From Dyella nitratireducens (GTDB taxonomy: Bacteria > Pseudomonadota > Gammaproteobacteria > Xanthomonadales > Rhodanobacteraceae), in the NCBI RefSeq assembly GCF_014642835.1, contig NZ_BMJA01000001.1, positions 2,080,943-2,144,942 on the forward strand: 64,000 bases of DNA, written 5' to 3'. The notes beneath the pieces were generated by a model. It did no database searches and was not told the origin of the DNA. It was given only the letters and a program-made list of their open reading frames with translations. Numbering within the stretch: the stretch's first letter is position 1; every line of letters starts with the position of its first letter. Below, in pieces: positions 9,898-18,750 of this stretch. A program made the position numbers and the translations under genes.

Positions 9898-9942
9898 CCC
9901 GGTACCATCGATCGACATGTGTGCGAAGGGTGGGATGCCAGT

Positions 9943-10033
9943 CGTAGGTTGGGTTAGCGCAGCGTAACCCAACGATACTGATTGCTCGGTGGAGAGCCTT
10001 GTTGGGTTACGCTGCGCTAACCCAACCTACGGT
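9943..10033. repeat. Family B paired palindromic repeat
   Basis: Arms CGTAGGTTGGGTTAGCGCAG and its inverted copy enclose about 30 bases. Each arm also contains an internal palindrome (GTTGGGTTA... TAACCCAAC). It lies between two convergent genes, the membrane protein at 9352 and the beta-lactamase. Confidence 0.9.
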
Positions 10034-10065
10034 ATTTCGGCCTGCATACGTTGCTTCCATTCTGG

Positions 10066-10932
10066 TCACATCGTCGCGACGATGCGGCCGACGGCTGCCA
10101 GGACCGCACTGCGGCCAGTGGTATCCGTTGCTGCATTTTCGTAATACGCGGCGACCAGCAGCGGCTTGCGTTGCGGTGGCCACAAGATGGCGACGTCATT
10201 GTTCTGAGTGCCGTTGGCGCCGGTCTTTTCGCCTATTCGCCAATCGGATGGCACGCCGGCGCGTACGAGTTTCTTGCCGGTGACGGTGCCGAGCATCCAG
10301 TCGGTCAGCTGCTTGCGCGATGTGTCGGATAGCGCGTGGCCTAGCAGCAACGTTTGCAGATTGGCGAGCATGGCGTTGGGTGTGGTGGTGTCGCTCACGC
10401 CATCGGGACTCGGACGGTTGAGTTCGGGTTCGATGTGATCCAGGCGGGTGAGCGTATCGCCAAGCTGCCGCGCGAGATCGGTAACGACGTGCGGACCGCC
10501 CAGGTGCTTCATCAGCACATTGGCCGCGGTGTTGTCGCTCAGCGTGATGGCGGCATTGCAGAGCTCCGCGATGCTCATGCCCGGCGGGCCGGCATGCTGG
10601 CTGGTGACGGGTGCGTATTCGAGCAAGGCGTCCTTGCCGAATACGAGATGCGTGTCCAATCGTTCCGTGCCGCGATCCACGCGCATGAGTACTGCCGCGG
10701 CAAGCAGCATCTTGAACGTGCTGCACAGGAGAAAGCGCTCGTCAGCGCGATAGCCGGCACGCCGCGTGTTGCCGGTATCGAGTATCGCCACGCCAAGATG
10801 TCCGCCATATTGGCGTTCCAGTGCAGCGAGTTGTGCGTTGACGTCTTGCGTACCTGCCAGCAACCGCGAAGGACGCAGCGCCAGCACCGTTGCACCCGCC
10901 ATCATGCCTTTGAGCAAATCTCGACGATCCAT
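10066..10932 (-). CDS. Class A beta-lactamase with twin-arginine-type signal
   Basis: The protein has 288 residues. The class A motifs are all present: STFK (nucleophile Ser71) preceded by Cys as in Stenotrophomonas L2, SDN in TLSDNTAAN, the E-x-x-L-N box in IEPELNRP, and KTG in GEKTGANG. It should hydrolyse beta-lactams in the periplasm by the serine acyl-enzyme mechanism. The N-terminus MDRRDLLKGMMAGA followed by a hydrophobic stretch resembles a Tat signal (RR-x-L-L-K), as in L2 enzymes. The start at 10932 is supported by AGGAAA upstream. No divergent LysR-type AmpR gene is adjacent; the divergent neighbour is a DoxX-like membrane protein, so any induction route is not visible. Confidence 0.94.
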   Translation of the reverse strand: MDRRDLLKGMMAGATVLALRPSRLLAGTQDVNAQLAALERQYGGHLGVAILDTGNTRRAGYRADERFLLCSTFKMLLAAAVLMRVDRGTERLDTHLVFGKDALLEYAPVTSQHAGPPGMSIAELCNAAITLSDNTAANVLMKHLGGPHVVTDLARQLGDTLTRLDHIEPELNRPSPDGVSDTTTPNAMLANLQTLLLGHALSDTSRKQLTDWMLGTVTGKKLVRAGVPSDWRIGEKTGANGTQNNDVAILWPPQRKPLLVAAYYENAATDTTGRSAVLAAVGRIVATM

Positions 10933-11122
10933 GCTTGAGTTTCCTTGAACGATTGTGTGACCGGCCATGCTAATCACGTAGCGGGCCGCTGCGCGGCGCA
11001 AGTTCGGGCGAAACCAAGGCGACCGCTAGCGCATTGGCTTGTTGGCACGCGGCGCAATTGGCTCTTGAATGATGCACGCCGGCCGCTTGAATGGTCGCAC
11101 TTCCTATGACGGAGAAGCCTGC

Positions 11123-11935
11123 ATGCGCACTGCCGATACCGGTCGCGTAGTGTTCGCCCTGGCGTTCGTGACGCTGGGTCTTCTGAGCGTGTTCTCGCAG
11201 GATTTTGCATCGGTGTGGCAACCGGTTCCCCAGGATCTGCCGGGACGTGCGTGGATAGCCGTAGTTTCCGGCGCCATCATGACGGTGGGCGGTGTGGGTT
11301 TGCTGCTGAAGCGTACGCTCGTGCCGGCTGCATTCGTGATGATGATGTACACGCTGCTATGGCTGCTGGCGCTGCATGTGCCGCGGGTGATCCTGGCGCC
11401 GATGCATGAAGTGACGTGGGGTGGTTGCGCAGAAATAGTCACCTTGGTCGCCGCATGCTGGGTGCTGTATGCGTCCATGGCAACGTCCAGCGACAAGCCT
11501 TACTTCGCGTCGCTGACTGGCGCGAATGCGATGCACGCAGCACGCATTGCGTTTGCGGTGGCGCTGCCGCTGATCGGGCTGGAGCACTTGGTTTATGCGA
11601 AAGAAACAGCCGACATGGTGCCTGGTTGGCTTCCCTATCGCATAGGCTGGGCTTACGTCACAGGTATCGCGCACATTGCCGCTGGCTTGGCGATCGCGCT
11701 GAATGTGCTGCCGCGTCTGGCCGCGACATTGGAAGCGTGGATGATGGGTGGCTTCACCGTGCTGGTGTGGATCCCATCAGTGATGGCTACGCCATCGCAA
11801 CGGTTCGCGTGGACGGGGCTGATGATTTCGACGGTGATTACCGCAGCGGGGTGGATCGTGGCGGCCTCGTACGGGGAGGTGCCGTGGTTTTCTCTCAGCC
11901 GTTTACGGAATAGAAAAATCGAATTGGTCGTGTAG
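11123..11935 (+). CDS. DoxX-like integral membrane protein
   Basis: The protein has 270 residues with about eight hydrophobic helices, for example VVFALAFVTLGLLSVFSQDF, AWIAVVSGAIMTVGGVGLLL and AARIAFAVALPLIGLEHLVY. The layout and the motif near GWAYVTGIAHIAAGLAI resemble DoxX/DoxD-type membrane proteins; the family call is tentative. The ATG at 11123 has GGAGA 7 bases upstream. It is divergent from the beta-lactamase gene with about 190 bases between them, and convergent with the Dps gene. Confidence 0.7.
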   Translation: MRTADTGRVVFALAFVTLGLLSVFSQDFASVWQPVPQDLPGRAWIAVVSGAIMTVGGVGLLLKRTLVPAAFVMMMYTLLWLLALHVPRVILAPMHEVTWGGCAEIVTLVAACWVLYASMATSSDKPYFASLTGANAMHAARIAFAVALPLIGLEHLVYAKETADMVPGWLPYRIGWAYVTGIAHIAAGLAIALNVLPRLAATLEAWMMGGFTVLVWIPSVMATPSQRFAWTGLMISTVITAAGWIVAASYGEVPWFSLSRLRNRKIELVV

Positions 11936-11937
11936 TC

Positions 11938-11967
11938 CCACGGCCGTCATTACCGCGACGGCCGTGG
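11938..11967. terminator. Probable bidirectional hairpin between convergent genes
   Basis: An 11-bp perfect stem (CCACGGCCGTC / GACGGCCGTGG) with an 8-base loop sits in the 45-base gap between the DoxX-like and Dps genes. It lacks a clear T-run on either strand, so the terminator role is inferred from position. Confidence 0.6.
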
Positions 11968-11980
11968 AATGACGCGATCA

Positions 11981-12517
11981 TCAGACAGCACGCCCTGTTT
12001 CGAACAGGAACCACACGCGCCTCTCCGCCTCGTCGATCCAGTTTTCCAGCACGCTGGCGGTGGCCACGTCGTTGTATTCGTCGCACAGATCATGCGTCTT
12101 GCGCATGTAGTCGGCCAGACGTGCGTTGTCTTCACGCAGCTCCGCCAGCATGTCTTCAGGCGTGACGAAATCTGCATCGTTGTCGGCAAGACGCTGGTGG
12201 CGGGCGATGTCGCCGATGGAGCGCAGGGTTGTGCCACCGAGCTTGCGCACGCGTTCGGCAATGGGATCGGTGGTGGCGTAGATCTCGTCGGATTGTTCGT
12301 CCAGCAGCAAGTGATAGTCGCGGAAATGCGGACCGCTCATGTGCCAATGGAAGTTCTTGGTCTTGAGATAAAGCGCGAATACGTCGGCAAGCAGGGTGTT
12401 GAGTTCGGCGGAAATGTCACGGCGTGCATCGTCGCCGAGTGCACTGGGGGTTCTCAGGGGTGCCTTGCGCAGCTGCTTGGCTTTGGCGGCTTTATCAGCC
12501 TTGTTGGCCTTGGGCAT
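11981..12517 (-). CDS. Dps-like DNA-protecting ferritin
   Basis: The protein has 178 residues. It carries the Dps/ferritin-like core with the ferroxidase-type ligands H and D/E in FHWHMSGPHFRDYHLLLDEQ and D-E-I-Y-A. Later helices include LREDNARLADYMRKTHDLCDEYND and a C-terminal helix ENWIDEAERRVWFL. The N-terminal ~25 residues are Lys/Ala-rich (MPKANKADKAAKAKQLRK), as in Dps proteins that bind DNA through a basic tail. It should oxidise and store iron and shield DNA during stress or starvation. The start is supported by GGAGAG upstream. Confidence 0.92.
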   Translation of the reverse strand: MPKANKADKAAKAKQLRKAPLRTPSALGDDARRDISAELNTLLADVFALYLKTKNFHWHMSGPHFRDYHLLLDEQSDEIYATTDPIAERVRKLGGTTLRSIGDIARHQRLADNDADFVTPEDMLAELREDNARLADYMRKTHDLCDEYNDVATASVLENWIDEAERRVWFLFETGRAV

Positions 12518-12686
12518 GGCGGTTCTCTCCTAGACAGGGGGTGATGGAACGAGAGATCGTCGAAAGCAATAGACCTGTGACCATAGGCCAGCCACGCGAC
12601 GCAAGCAACAGGCATGAACGGAGGAGGCCGGTGTCATCTTTCTTGGTTAGACTGCGGGGCCACCTTGGGGAAGGGTCACGCAAGTC

Positions 12687-14555
12687 ATGACGGAAACGGC
12701 GACGTACCCATTGAAAAAGTCCGCTCTGCTGGGCGTGGGCGCCCTCGGTGTGGTGTTCGGGGATATCGGCACCAGCCCGCTGTATACCTTCAAGACCGTG
12801 CTGGATATGACCGGCGGGAATACGCCACAGACCATTCTCGGCGTGATTTCGTTGCTGGTCTGGACTTTGATCATCATCACGTCGGTGAAATATGCCGGCT
12901 TCGCCATGCGCATCGACAACGACGGCGAAGGCGGCATCCTGGCGTTGATGGCTTTGCTGGGGGTGAAGCGGCACAAGCGACCAGTGATCGTTGCGGCCGG
13001 GCTGTTCGGGGCCGCGCTTATTTACGGTGACGGCGCGATCACGCCGGCCATTTCCGTGCTGTCGGCGCTGGAAGGTCTGAATATCGCCACGCCCTCGCTG
13101 CAACATTACGTATTACCGCTGACAGTGGTGATCCTGCTGGCGCTGTTCGCACTGCAGCCGATGGGCACTGCGCGCATTGGACGCACCTTCGGGCCGATCA
13201 TGGCGTTGTGGTTTCTCACCATGGCAGTGCTCGGTGTGTGGGGCATTGCCAAGCATCCGGCCATCTTGTGGGCGCTCAACCCCTATTACGCGTTGCATTA
13301 CCTGCTGCATGGCGGCAGCGGCAGCTTCCTGGTGCTGGGCGGCGTGTTTCTTTGCGTGACGGGCGCGGAAGCGCTGTATGCCGACATGGGCCACTTCGGT
13401 GCAGGCCCGATCAAGCTGGCGTGGTCGACGCTGGTGTTTCCCAGCCTTGTACTGAATTACGCCGGCCAGGGCGCGATCGTGCTGGCGGGAGCGCCAACGG
13501 CAGGCAATATCTTTTATCACCTGTGCCCGGCTTCGCTGACCTTGCCGCTGATCGTGCTATCGACGGTAGCCACCATCATTGCCAGCCAGTCGATCATCAC
13601 GGGCGCGTTTTCGATGACGCGGCAGGCGATCCAACTGGGCTGGATGCCGCGCCTGAAAGTGTCGCAGACCTCCGAAGAAGGCTACGGCCAGATCTACGTG
13701 GGTGCGGTGAACTGGCTGCTGATGCTGGTGACGATCGGCCTGGCGCTTGGCTTTCGCAAGTCTGACAACCTGGCCGGCGCTTACGGCATCGCCGTGTCGG
13801 CCACCATGCTGATGACCACCGCGCTGCTGCTCATCGCCATGCGCGAAATCTGGAAATGGCCGCTGGCCGCCTGCGTGGCGGTGGCGGGTGCGTTCTTCAT
13901 CGTCGACGCCTCGTTCTTTGCCTCGAACATGATGAAGCTGCTCGATGGCGGCTACGTGCCGCTGCTGCTTGCCGCGCTGGTGTATCTGGTGATGTACATC
14001 TGGCATCGCGGCCTGATGGCGATGGCCGCGCGCATCAACGAATACCCCGTACCGGTAGACGTTTTTCTGGACGAGCTGGCGCACACCGGCGTGGTTCGCG
14101 TACCAGGCACCGCGGTGTTTCTGACGCGTGCGAAGGCCACCACGCCACCGGTGATGCAGTGGTACGTGAAGCACAGCAGGTCGTTGCACAAGCGCGTGCT
14201 GGCGGTGACGCTGGAGATCGCCTCCTCGCCGTGGGTGACGCCGAGGGATCGCCTGAGCATGGCCGAGATCGGTCCGAATTTCTGGTCGATCACCGCCACG
14301 TTCGGCTTTATGGAGCGGCCGGACATGCCGGCCTTGATGGCGCAAATTGCCATGAATGGTTGCCCTATTCATCCCAATGAACTGACCTATTTCGTCGGCA
14401 TGGAAAAAATCGTCGCGCGTGAAGACGGTCGTGGCATACCGCGCTTGATACGCGTCTTGTTCGCCATGCTGCTGCGTAACGGCGCCCGCGTGACCGATTA
14501 CCTGCGCATTCCCGCCTATCAGGTCGTCGATATCGGCCGGCAAATTTCGATCTAA
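12687..14555 (+). CDS. kup: Low-affinity potassium uptake transporter Kup
   Basis: The protein has 622 residues, the usual length for Kup/HAK/KT K+ transporters. The N-terminal signature GVVFGDIGTSPLYTFK is present, as are GDGAITPAISVLSALEG and a dozen hydrophobic helices to about residue 450. A cytoplasmic C-terminal domain follows (VPGTAVFLTRA... TFGFMERPDMP... NELTYFVGMEKIV). It imports potassium, probably by proton symport, at the inner membrane. ATG 12687 has a GGGGAAGGG stretch upstream. It is a monocistronic gene by position. Confidence 0.97.
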   Translation: MTETATYPLKKSALLGVGALGVVFGDIGTSPLYTFKTVLDMTGGNTPQTILGVISLLVWTLIIITSVKYAGFAMRIDNDGEGGILALMALLGVKRHKRPVIVAAGLFGAALIYGDGAITPAISVLSALEGLNIATPSLQHYVLPLTVVILLALFALQPMGTARIGRTFGPIMALWFLTMAVLGVWGIAKHPAILWALNPYYALHYLLHGGSGSFLVLGGVFLCVTGAEALYADMGHFGAGPIKLAWSTLVFPSLVLNYAGQGAIVLAGAPTAGNIFYHLCPASLTLPLIVLSTVATIIASQSIITGAFSMTRQAIQLGWMPRLKVSQTSEEGYGQIYVGAVNWLLMLVTIGLALGFRKSDNLAGAYGIAVSATMLMTTALLLIAMREIWKWPLAACVAVAGAFFIVDASFFASNMMKLLDGGYVPLLLAALVYLVMYIWHRGLMAMAARINEYPVPVDVFLDELAHTGVVRVPGTAVFLTRAKATTPPVMQWYVKHSRSLHKRVLAVTLEIASSPWVTPRDRLSMAEIGPNFWSITATFGFMERPDMPALMAQIAMNGCPIHPNELTYFVGMEKIVAREDGRGIPRLIRVLFAMLLRNGARVTDYLRIPAYQVVDIGRQISI

Positions 14556-14726
14556 GTCGTTTTTCTTCACAAAGCTAAACGCCGCGCCTGCACGTACACA
14601 GGCATGGCTGGCAGCTTGCTGCCGCTTTCCATGGCATGTTCCTTGCCAGATTGCTTGAAATCGGCAGCGCAAAGAAAAAACAGGGCATCAGCATGCTGCC
14701 GCCTGCGCAAAGGAGGAGCACAAGCC

Positions 14727-14759
14727 ATGTCGACGACAACGACTTGCGATGCGCGATAG
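14727..14759 (+). other. Possible 10-codon leader ORF ahead of the GGDEF gene
   Basis: ATG 14727 is preceded by AGGAGG at 14711-14716 and opens a ten-codon frame (MSTTTTCDAR) that ends at TAG. It lies in the 279-base gap between kup and the diguanylate cyclase. The strong SD with no larger frame is the only evidence; it may be chance. Confidence 0.25.
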
Positions 14760-14834
14760 CGCTGGTCGCTTCGGCGACGCTGCAGCGTGCGCGAAGCACG
14801 CAGAGTCGAAACCCTCCGGTATCGGGAGTCCGCC

Positions 14835-16001
14835 ATGCATTTGAATGTCGAGACGCTATCGCTGATCAACGGCGGCGATGCCTTGCTGCTGGCGCTGATG
14901 CTGTGGTTCGGCACGCGCAGCGGTAGCAACCATGCCGTGCAGGGTTTGCGTCTGCGCGCGACGTCCTTGCTGCTCGAAGCCTGTGGCGATTTCATACTGG
15001 CGTTTGACTTCAAGCTTGCACCGCAGACCGTGCTGCTGGTGGGCAACACGTTCAACCTGAGTGCGCAGGCACTCACTATCGTAGCGTTGCGCATGGTGCT
15101 CCAACGCAAGCTGCGCTGGCGTGAGGCGATCGCGCTGGGTGTCGGTGCCTGGCTGGGTGCGACTTATCTCGCCGCCGTCCATCCGGACTATCGGTTGCGT
15201 GTGCTATGGGGTTCGGTGTTTTTGATCGGCATGGCAATGCTCAATATCGCCGCGCTGTGGAATGATCGCCCCAAGCACGATGCGCGTGCGCAGTACCTGT
15301 TGCTATGGGCTTACGTGCTGGCTGTTGCCCTGCTGGTATGGCGCAACGCATCGCTATGGCTGCTGCCGACGCCGCCGCAAGGCATCGGCACGCCGACGGC
15401 CGTGAATGTGGTGTATGTGTTTTTGTTAGGCATGCAGCCGCTGATGGCCAGCGTAGGCTTTTTGCTGCTGTACAACGAAATCCTCCAGCGCGAGCTGCAC
15501 GATCTGGCACGCATCGATCCGCTCACCGGCGTCACCAATCGCTTGGGTCTGTTGGAAGCCTCGGAAGTCCTGCTCGTGCGGGCACGCGCCCGAAAGGAGC
15601 CGATTGGCGTGTTGCTGATCGATGCCGATCACTTCAAGAGCATCAACGACCGCTTCGGCCACGACGACGGCGATCGCGTGTTGCTGGAGCTGGTGTACAA
15701 CATCCGGCGCATGCTGCGTGCCGGCGATCTGGTCGGGCGCGTCGGCGGCGAAGAATTCCTGGTGCTGTCGCCATCCGTGAAGGAAGCGGATCTGCTGGCG
15801 CTGGCCGAACGTATTCGCAGTGCGGTCGAGCGCACGTCGTTCCATATCGCAGGACAGGCGTACACGCTGACCGTATCCATCGGCGCGGCGATTGCCGATC
15901 CAAGCGAGCCTGACATGATGGGCGCACGGCGTCGTGCGGATGCGGCGCTATATGAAGCCAAGCGTGCGGGGCGCAATTGCGTGATGATTTCAGGCGGATG
16001 A
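14835..16001 (+). CDS. Membrane-bound diguanylate cyclase (GGDEF)
   Basis: The protein has 388 residues. The N-terminal ~215 residues carry six or seven hydrophobic helices. A GGDEF domain follows (~225-385) with DADHFKSINDRFGHDDGD, the active-site loop GGEEF, and a product-inhibition I-site RAGD five residues before it. It should make cyclic di-GMP from two GTP, with feedback control. The sensor region has no family I can name. The start at 14835 has CGGGAG upstream. Its 3' end overlaps the convergent LysR gene by 12 bases. Confidence 0.93.
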   Translation: MHLNVETLSLINGGDALLLALMLWFGTRSGSNHAVQGLRLRATSLLLEACGDFILAFDFKLAPQTVLLVGNTFNLSAQALTIVALRMVLQRKLRWREAIALGVGAWLGATYLAAVHPDYRLRVLWGSVFLIGMAMLNIAALWNDRPKHDARAQYLLLWAYVLAVALLVWRNASLWLLPTPPQGIGTPTAVNVVYVFLLGMQPLMASVGFLLLYNEILQRELHDLARIDPLTGVTNRLGLLEASEVLLVRARARKEPIGVLLIDADHFKSINDRFGHDDGDRVLLELVYNIRRMLRAGDLVGRVGGEEFLVLSPSVKEADLLALAERIRSAVERTSFHIAGQAYTLTVSIGAAIADPSEPDMMGARRRADAALYEAKRAGRNCVMISGG

Positions 16002-16889
16002 TGTATGCCACACACCGTTCGCTTCGATGACGGGTGCGTGCGATGGCAGCTCCACCATATTGAGCACCAGGCGACCGAATTCTCGCGCGGCCGGCGTGTG
16101 ACCACCTGCACCGCAGAGCAATGAAAATCCCACGGCAGGCAGCGGTGGCAGACCGTATTCCTCATCGATGATCTTCATGCCGGCTTCCAGCTCATCGCGA
16201 GTCAACACGGTTGCCGCGAGTCCTGCCAGCACCGCGGCGCGAATGCCCAGCCAGCCGGGTGAGCTGAAGATGATGTGCCAGTCGATCGAGGTGTCGCTCA
16301 GCGCTCGCACCGCCATGTCGCGATAAATACAGGTGGGTGGCATGAACGCCAGCGGCAGCGAACTGCTCGGCATATGGAAGGTTTCCGCCGCTGCCCATGC
16401 GAGACGCGTGCGACGCAGCAGCGCTTCGTCCTCATGCTTCTGCTCGGAGATCACCACAGCGAGATCGAGATCGCCGGCATCGATCATGGCGCGCAGATCA
16501 AGAATGCTGGTGACATTCACGTCGAGCCGCACCGCTGGGTAGCTGCGCGCGAACTGGCACAGCAATGACGGTAACCGTTCGCCCATGAAAGTTTCCGGCA
16601 CACCGAAGCGCACCACCCCCGATACCGGCGATGGCGTGAAGCGCCGCGACAATGCTTCGAATCCTTGCAGGATCTGTTGTGCGTAACGCAGCAGATCCTC
16701 GCCGTCTTCGGTGAGCGTCAGGCGACGCGTGCTGCGGTGAAGCAGCGGTCGTCCCACCTGTTCTTCCAGGCGCCGGATCTGATGGCTGACGGCAGATTGG
16801 GTGAGATGCAGCCGTTCGGCAGCGCGTGTGAAGCCGCCCGCTTCCTTGACGGTGACGAAGGCACGCAAAAGCGTCGGATCGAGATTCAT
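15990..16889 (-). CDS. LysR family transcriptional regulator
   Basis: The protein has 299 residues. The N-terminal winged helix reads DPTLLRAFVTVKEAGGFTRAAERLHLTQSAVSHQIRRLE, the classical LysR DNA-binding motif. The rest has the periplasmic-binding-type effector domain (GVVRFGVPETFMGERLPSLL; LDLAVVISEQ). The ATG at 16889 has AAGG in SD position. It is divergent from an MFS exporter gene with only about 30 bases between starts, the arrangement of a LysR regulator that controls its neighbour. The effector is unknown. Confidence 0.93.
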   Translation of the reverse strand: MNLDPTLLRAFVTVKEAGGFTRAAERLHLTQSAVSHQIRRLEEQVGRPLLHRSTRRLTLTEDGEDLLRYAQQILQGFEALSRRFTPSPVSGVVRFGVPETFMGERLPSLLCQFARSYPAVRLDVNVTSILDLRAMIDAGDLDLAVVISEQKHEDEALLRRTRLAWAAAETFHMPSSSLPLAFMPPTCIYRDMAVRALSDTSIDWHIIFSSPGWLGIRAAVLAGLAATVLTRDELEAGMKIIDEEYGLPPLPAVGFSLLCGAGGHTPAAREFGRLVLNMVELPSHAPVIEANGVWHTSSA

Positions 16890-16918
16890 GGCCTTGCGTC
16901 CATGATGAGAATTAATGA

Positions 16919-18559
16919 ATGACACAAAATCAATTCATTTCCATCATGAAACAGGCATGTCCAGAATGGCAATCCCCTTCCCACCGGATTGCTGTGATGG
17001 ACGCCCAAATTGCGCGTGCCGACGCGACCTTTTCCGGCCGGAACGTGATGGCCCTGGCCGCTGTGTGCCTGGCCGCGCTGATGTCCGGCCTGGAAATTTC
17101 CAGCGTGCCGGTGATCCTGCCTACGCTGCAGCAGATTTTGCAGGCGAATTTCCGCGATCTGGAATGGATCGAAAACGCGTACACCCTCGCCTGCACCACC
17201 GTGCTGATGGCGGCCGGCACGCTGGCGGATCGCTATGGGCGAAGGCGCCTGTTCGTGATCAGCCTGCTCGTATTCGGCATCACGTCACTGGCGTGCGGAC
17301 TGGCGCCCGACGCCACGCTGCTGGTCGTCAGCCGCTTTCTGCAGGGCCTTGGCGGTGGCGCGATGCTGATCTGCCTGATTGCAATCCTCTCGCATCAATT
17401 TCGAGAAGGAAGAGCGCGCAGCATCGCCTTCGGCACGTGGGGCGTCGTGTTCGGTATCGGGCTGGGTTTCGGACCGATCATCGGCGGCGCGATAACGTCG
17501 CTGGCGAGTTGGCGCTGGGTGTTCCTGATACACGCGCCGCTGACGGCGGTGACGCTCGCGCTTACCGGGATCAGCGTGCAGGAATCGCGCGACCCGCAGG
17601 CAGAGCGGCTGGACCTGTGGGGCATCGTCACGCTATCGGCGGCGGTGTTCTGCCTGACCTATTTCATCATTCAAGGGCCGGTGCTGGGTTTTGGCAGTGG
17701 CATGGCAATCGGCATACTGATCGCTTCGCTCGTGTGCTTCGTGTTGTTCGTGCTGGTGGAGAAGCTGCACAGCCATCCGATGTTCGATTTCTCTGTGTTC
17801 CGTATCCGCAAATTTTCGGGCGCCATCTGCGGCTCCATCGGCATGAATTTCAGCTTCTGGCCGTTCGTGATCTATCTGCCGATCTATTTTCAGGGTGGCC
17901 TGGGCTATGACGTAGTCACCGCAGGGCTAGCCTTGCTGACCTATACGCTGCCTACACTGGTGATACCGCCGCTGGCGGAGCGCCTGTCGTTGCGCTACCA
18001 CGCGCGCGTGGTGATTCCTGCCGGTATGTTCACCATCGGCCTGGGCTTTCTGTTGATGGAATATGGCTGCCGCCTGCCTCATGCGAGCTGGCTAAGCATG
18101 CTGCCGGGTTGCCTGCTCGCAGGTATCGGATTGGGTTTGACCAATACGCCAACGACCAATACCACGACCGGTTCCGTGCCTGCCTCGCGCGTGGGCATGG
18201 CTTCCGCTATCGACATCAGCGCACGCCTGATCACGCTCGCGATCAACATCGCGATGATGGGTTTTATTTTGCTGCAGGGTATTTCGAACTATTTGAAACG
18301 AACGCTGCCCGCGTCGTTCGATATTGCGTCAGTGCATGCATTTGCCGAGAAAATTGCGTCAGGAAATCTTTCTGCCGTCACGCAAAGCTTGCAATCGCGA
18401 TCCTTGGTGCATCCCGATGTCATCGTGCGCGCAGCGCTGGTGAACGGGTTTGGCTACGTCACGCTATATGGCGGCTTGGGAGCGTGGATATTGGCAGCGA
18501 TCAGCTTCGGGGCGTTCAGGTTGCGAAAGGCATGTGTCGAGGCGACTTACGCGGATTAA
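16919..18559 (+). CDS. MFS transporter of the DHA2 (14-helix) drug-exporter type
   Basis: The protein has up to 546 residues. It has about 14 hydrophobic helices, motif A-like GTLADRYGRRRLF and motif C-like GIGLGFGPIIGGAITS, as in EmrB/QacA-type proton-driven exporters. The start is uncertain: ATG 16919, 16946 or 16997 are all open, and the first hydrophobic helix begins only after residue 40, so a later start would still give a complete transporter. Divergent transcription from the LysR gene suggests it is that regulator's target. Substrates cannot be inferred. Confidence 0.9.
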   Translation: MTQNQFISIMKQACPEWQSPSHRIAVMDAQIARADATFSGRNVMALAAVCLAALMSGLEISSVPVILPTLQQILQANFRDLEWIENAYTLACTTVLMAAGTLADRYGRRRLFVISLLVFGITSLACGLAPDATLLVVSRFLQGLGGGAMLICLIAILSHQFREGRARSIAFGTWGVVFGIGLGFGPIIGGAITSLASWRWVFLIHAPLTAVTLALTGISVQESRDPQAERLDLWGIVTLSAAVFCLTYFIIQGPVLGFGSGMAIGILIASLVCFVLFVLVEKLHSHPMFDFSVFRIRKFSGAICGSIGMNFSFWPFVIYLPIYFQGGLGYDVVTAGLALLTYTLPTLVIPPLAERLSLRYHARVVIPAGMFTIGLGFLLMEYGCRLPHASWLSMLPGCLLAGIGLGLTNTPTTNTTTGSVPASRVGMASAIDISARLITLAINIAMMGFILLQGISNYLKRTLPASFDIASVHAFAEKIASGNLSAVTQSLQSRSLVHPDVIVRAALVNGFGYVTLYGGLGAWILAAISFGAFRLRKACVEATYAD

Positions 18560-18575
18560 GGACGTCGGTAGTCGC

Positions 18576-18731
18576 ATCAATCCGATTCATTCGTCTGTCT
18601 TCGGCCTTGCGCGTTATTTTGGTGGAGACGCTGCAAGCTGGCTGGCCATGCAGGCCACCTATGATCTCAAGACGCTGCCCACCCTTGACGACATCATGCG
18701 GCGCGTCATCCCGCGCACATCGCATGGCTAA
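18576..18731 (+). pseudogene. Remnant of a HigA-type antitoxin gene (C-terminal tail only)
   Basis: In the 190-base gap after the MFS gene, one frame encodes FGLARYFGGDAASWLAMQ, then ATYDLKTLPT, and finally DDIMRRVIPR before a stop at 18729-18731. The RLA-x-YFG-x-x-x-x-x-WL-x-LQ-x-x-YDL pattern is the hallmark of the C-terminal half of HigA/VapI-family Xre antitoxins. The helix-turn-helix half and any start codon are missing, and no HigB toxin is present. I read it as a decayed toxin-antitoxin locus cut off at the MFS 3' end. Confidence 0.65.
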
Positions 18732-18750
18732 CGTATAGGCACTGGCAACT

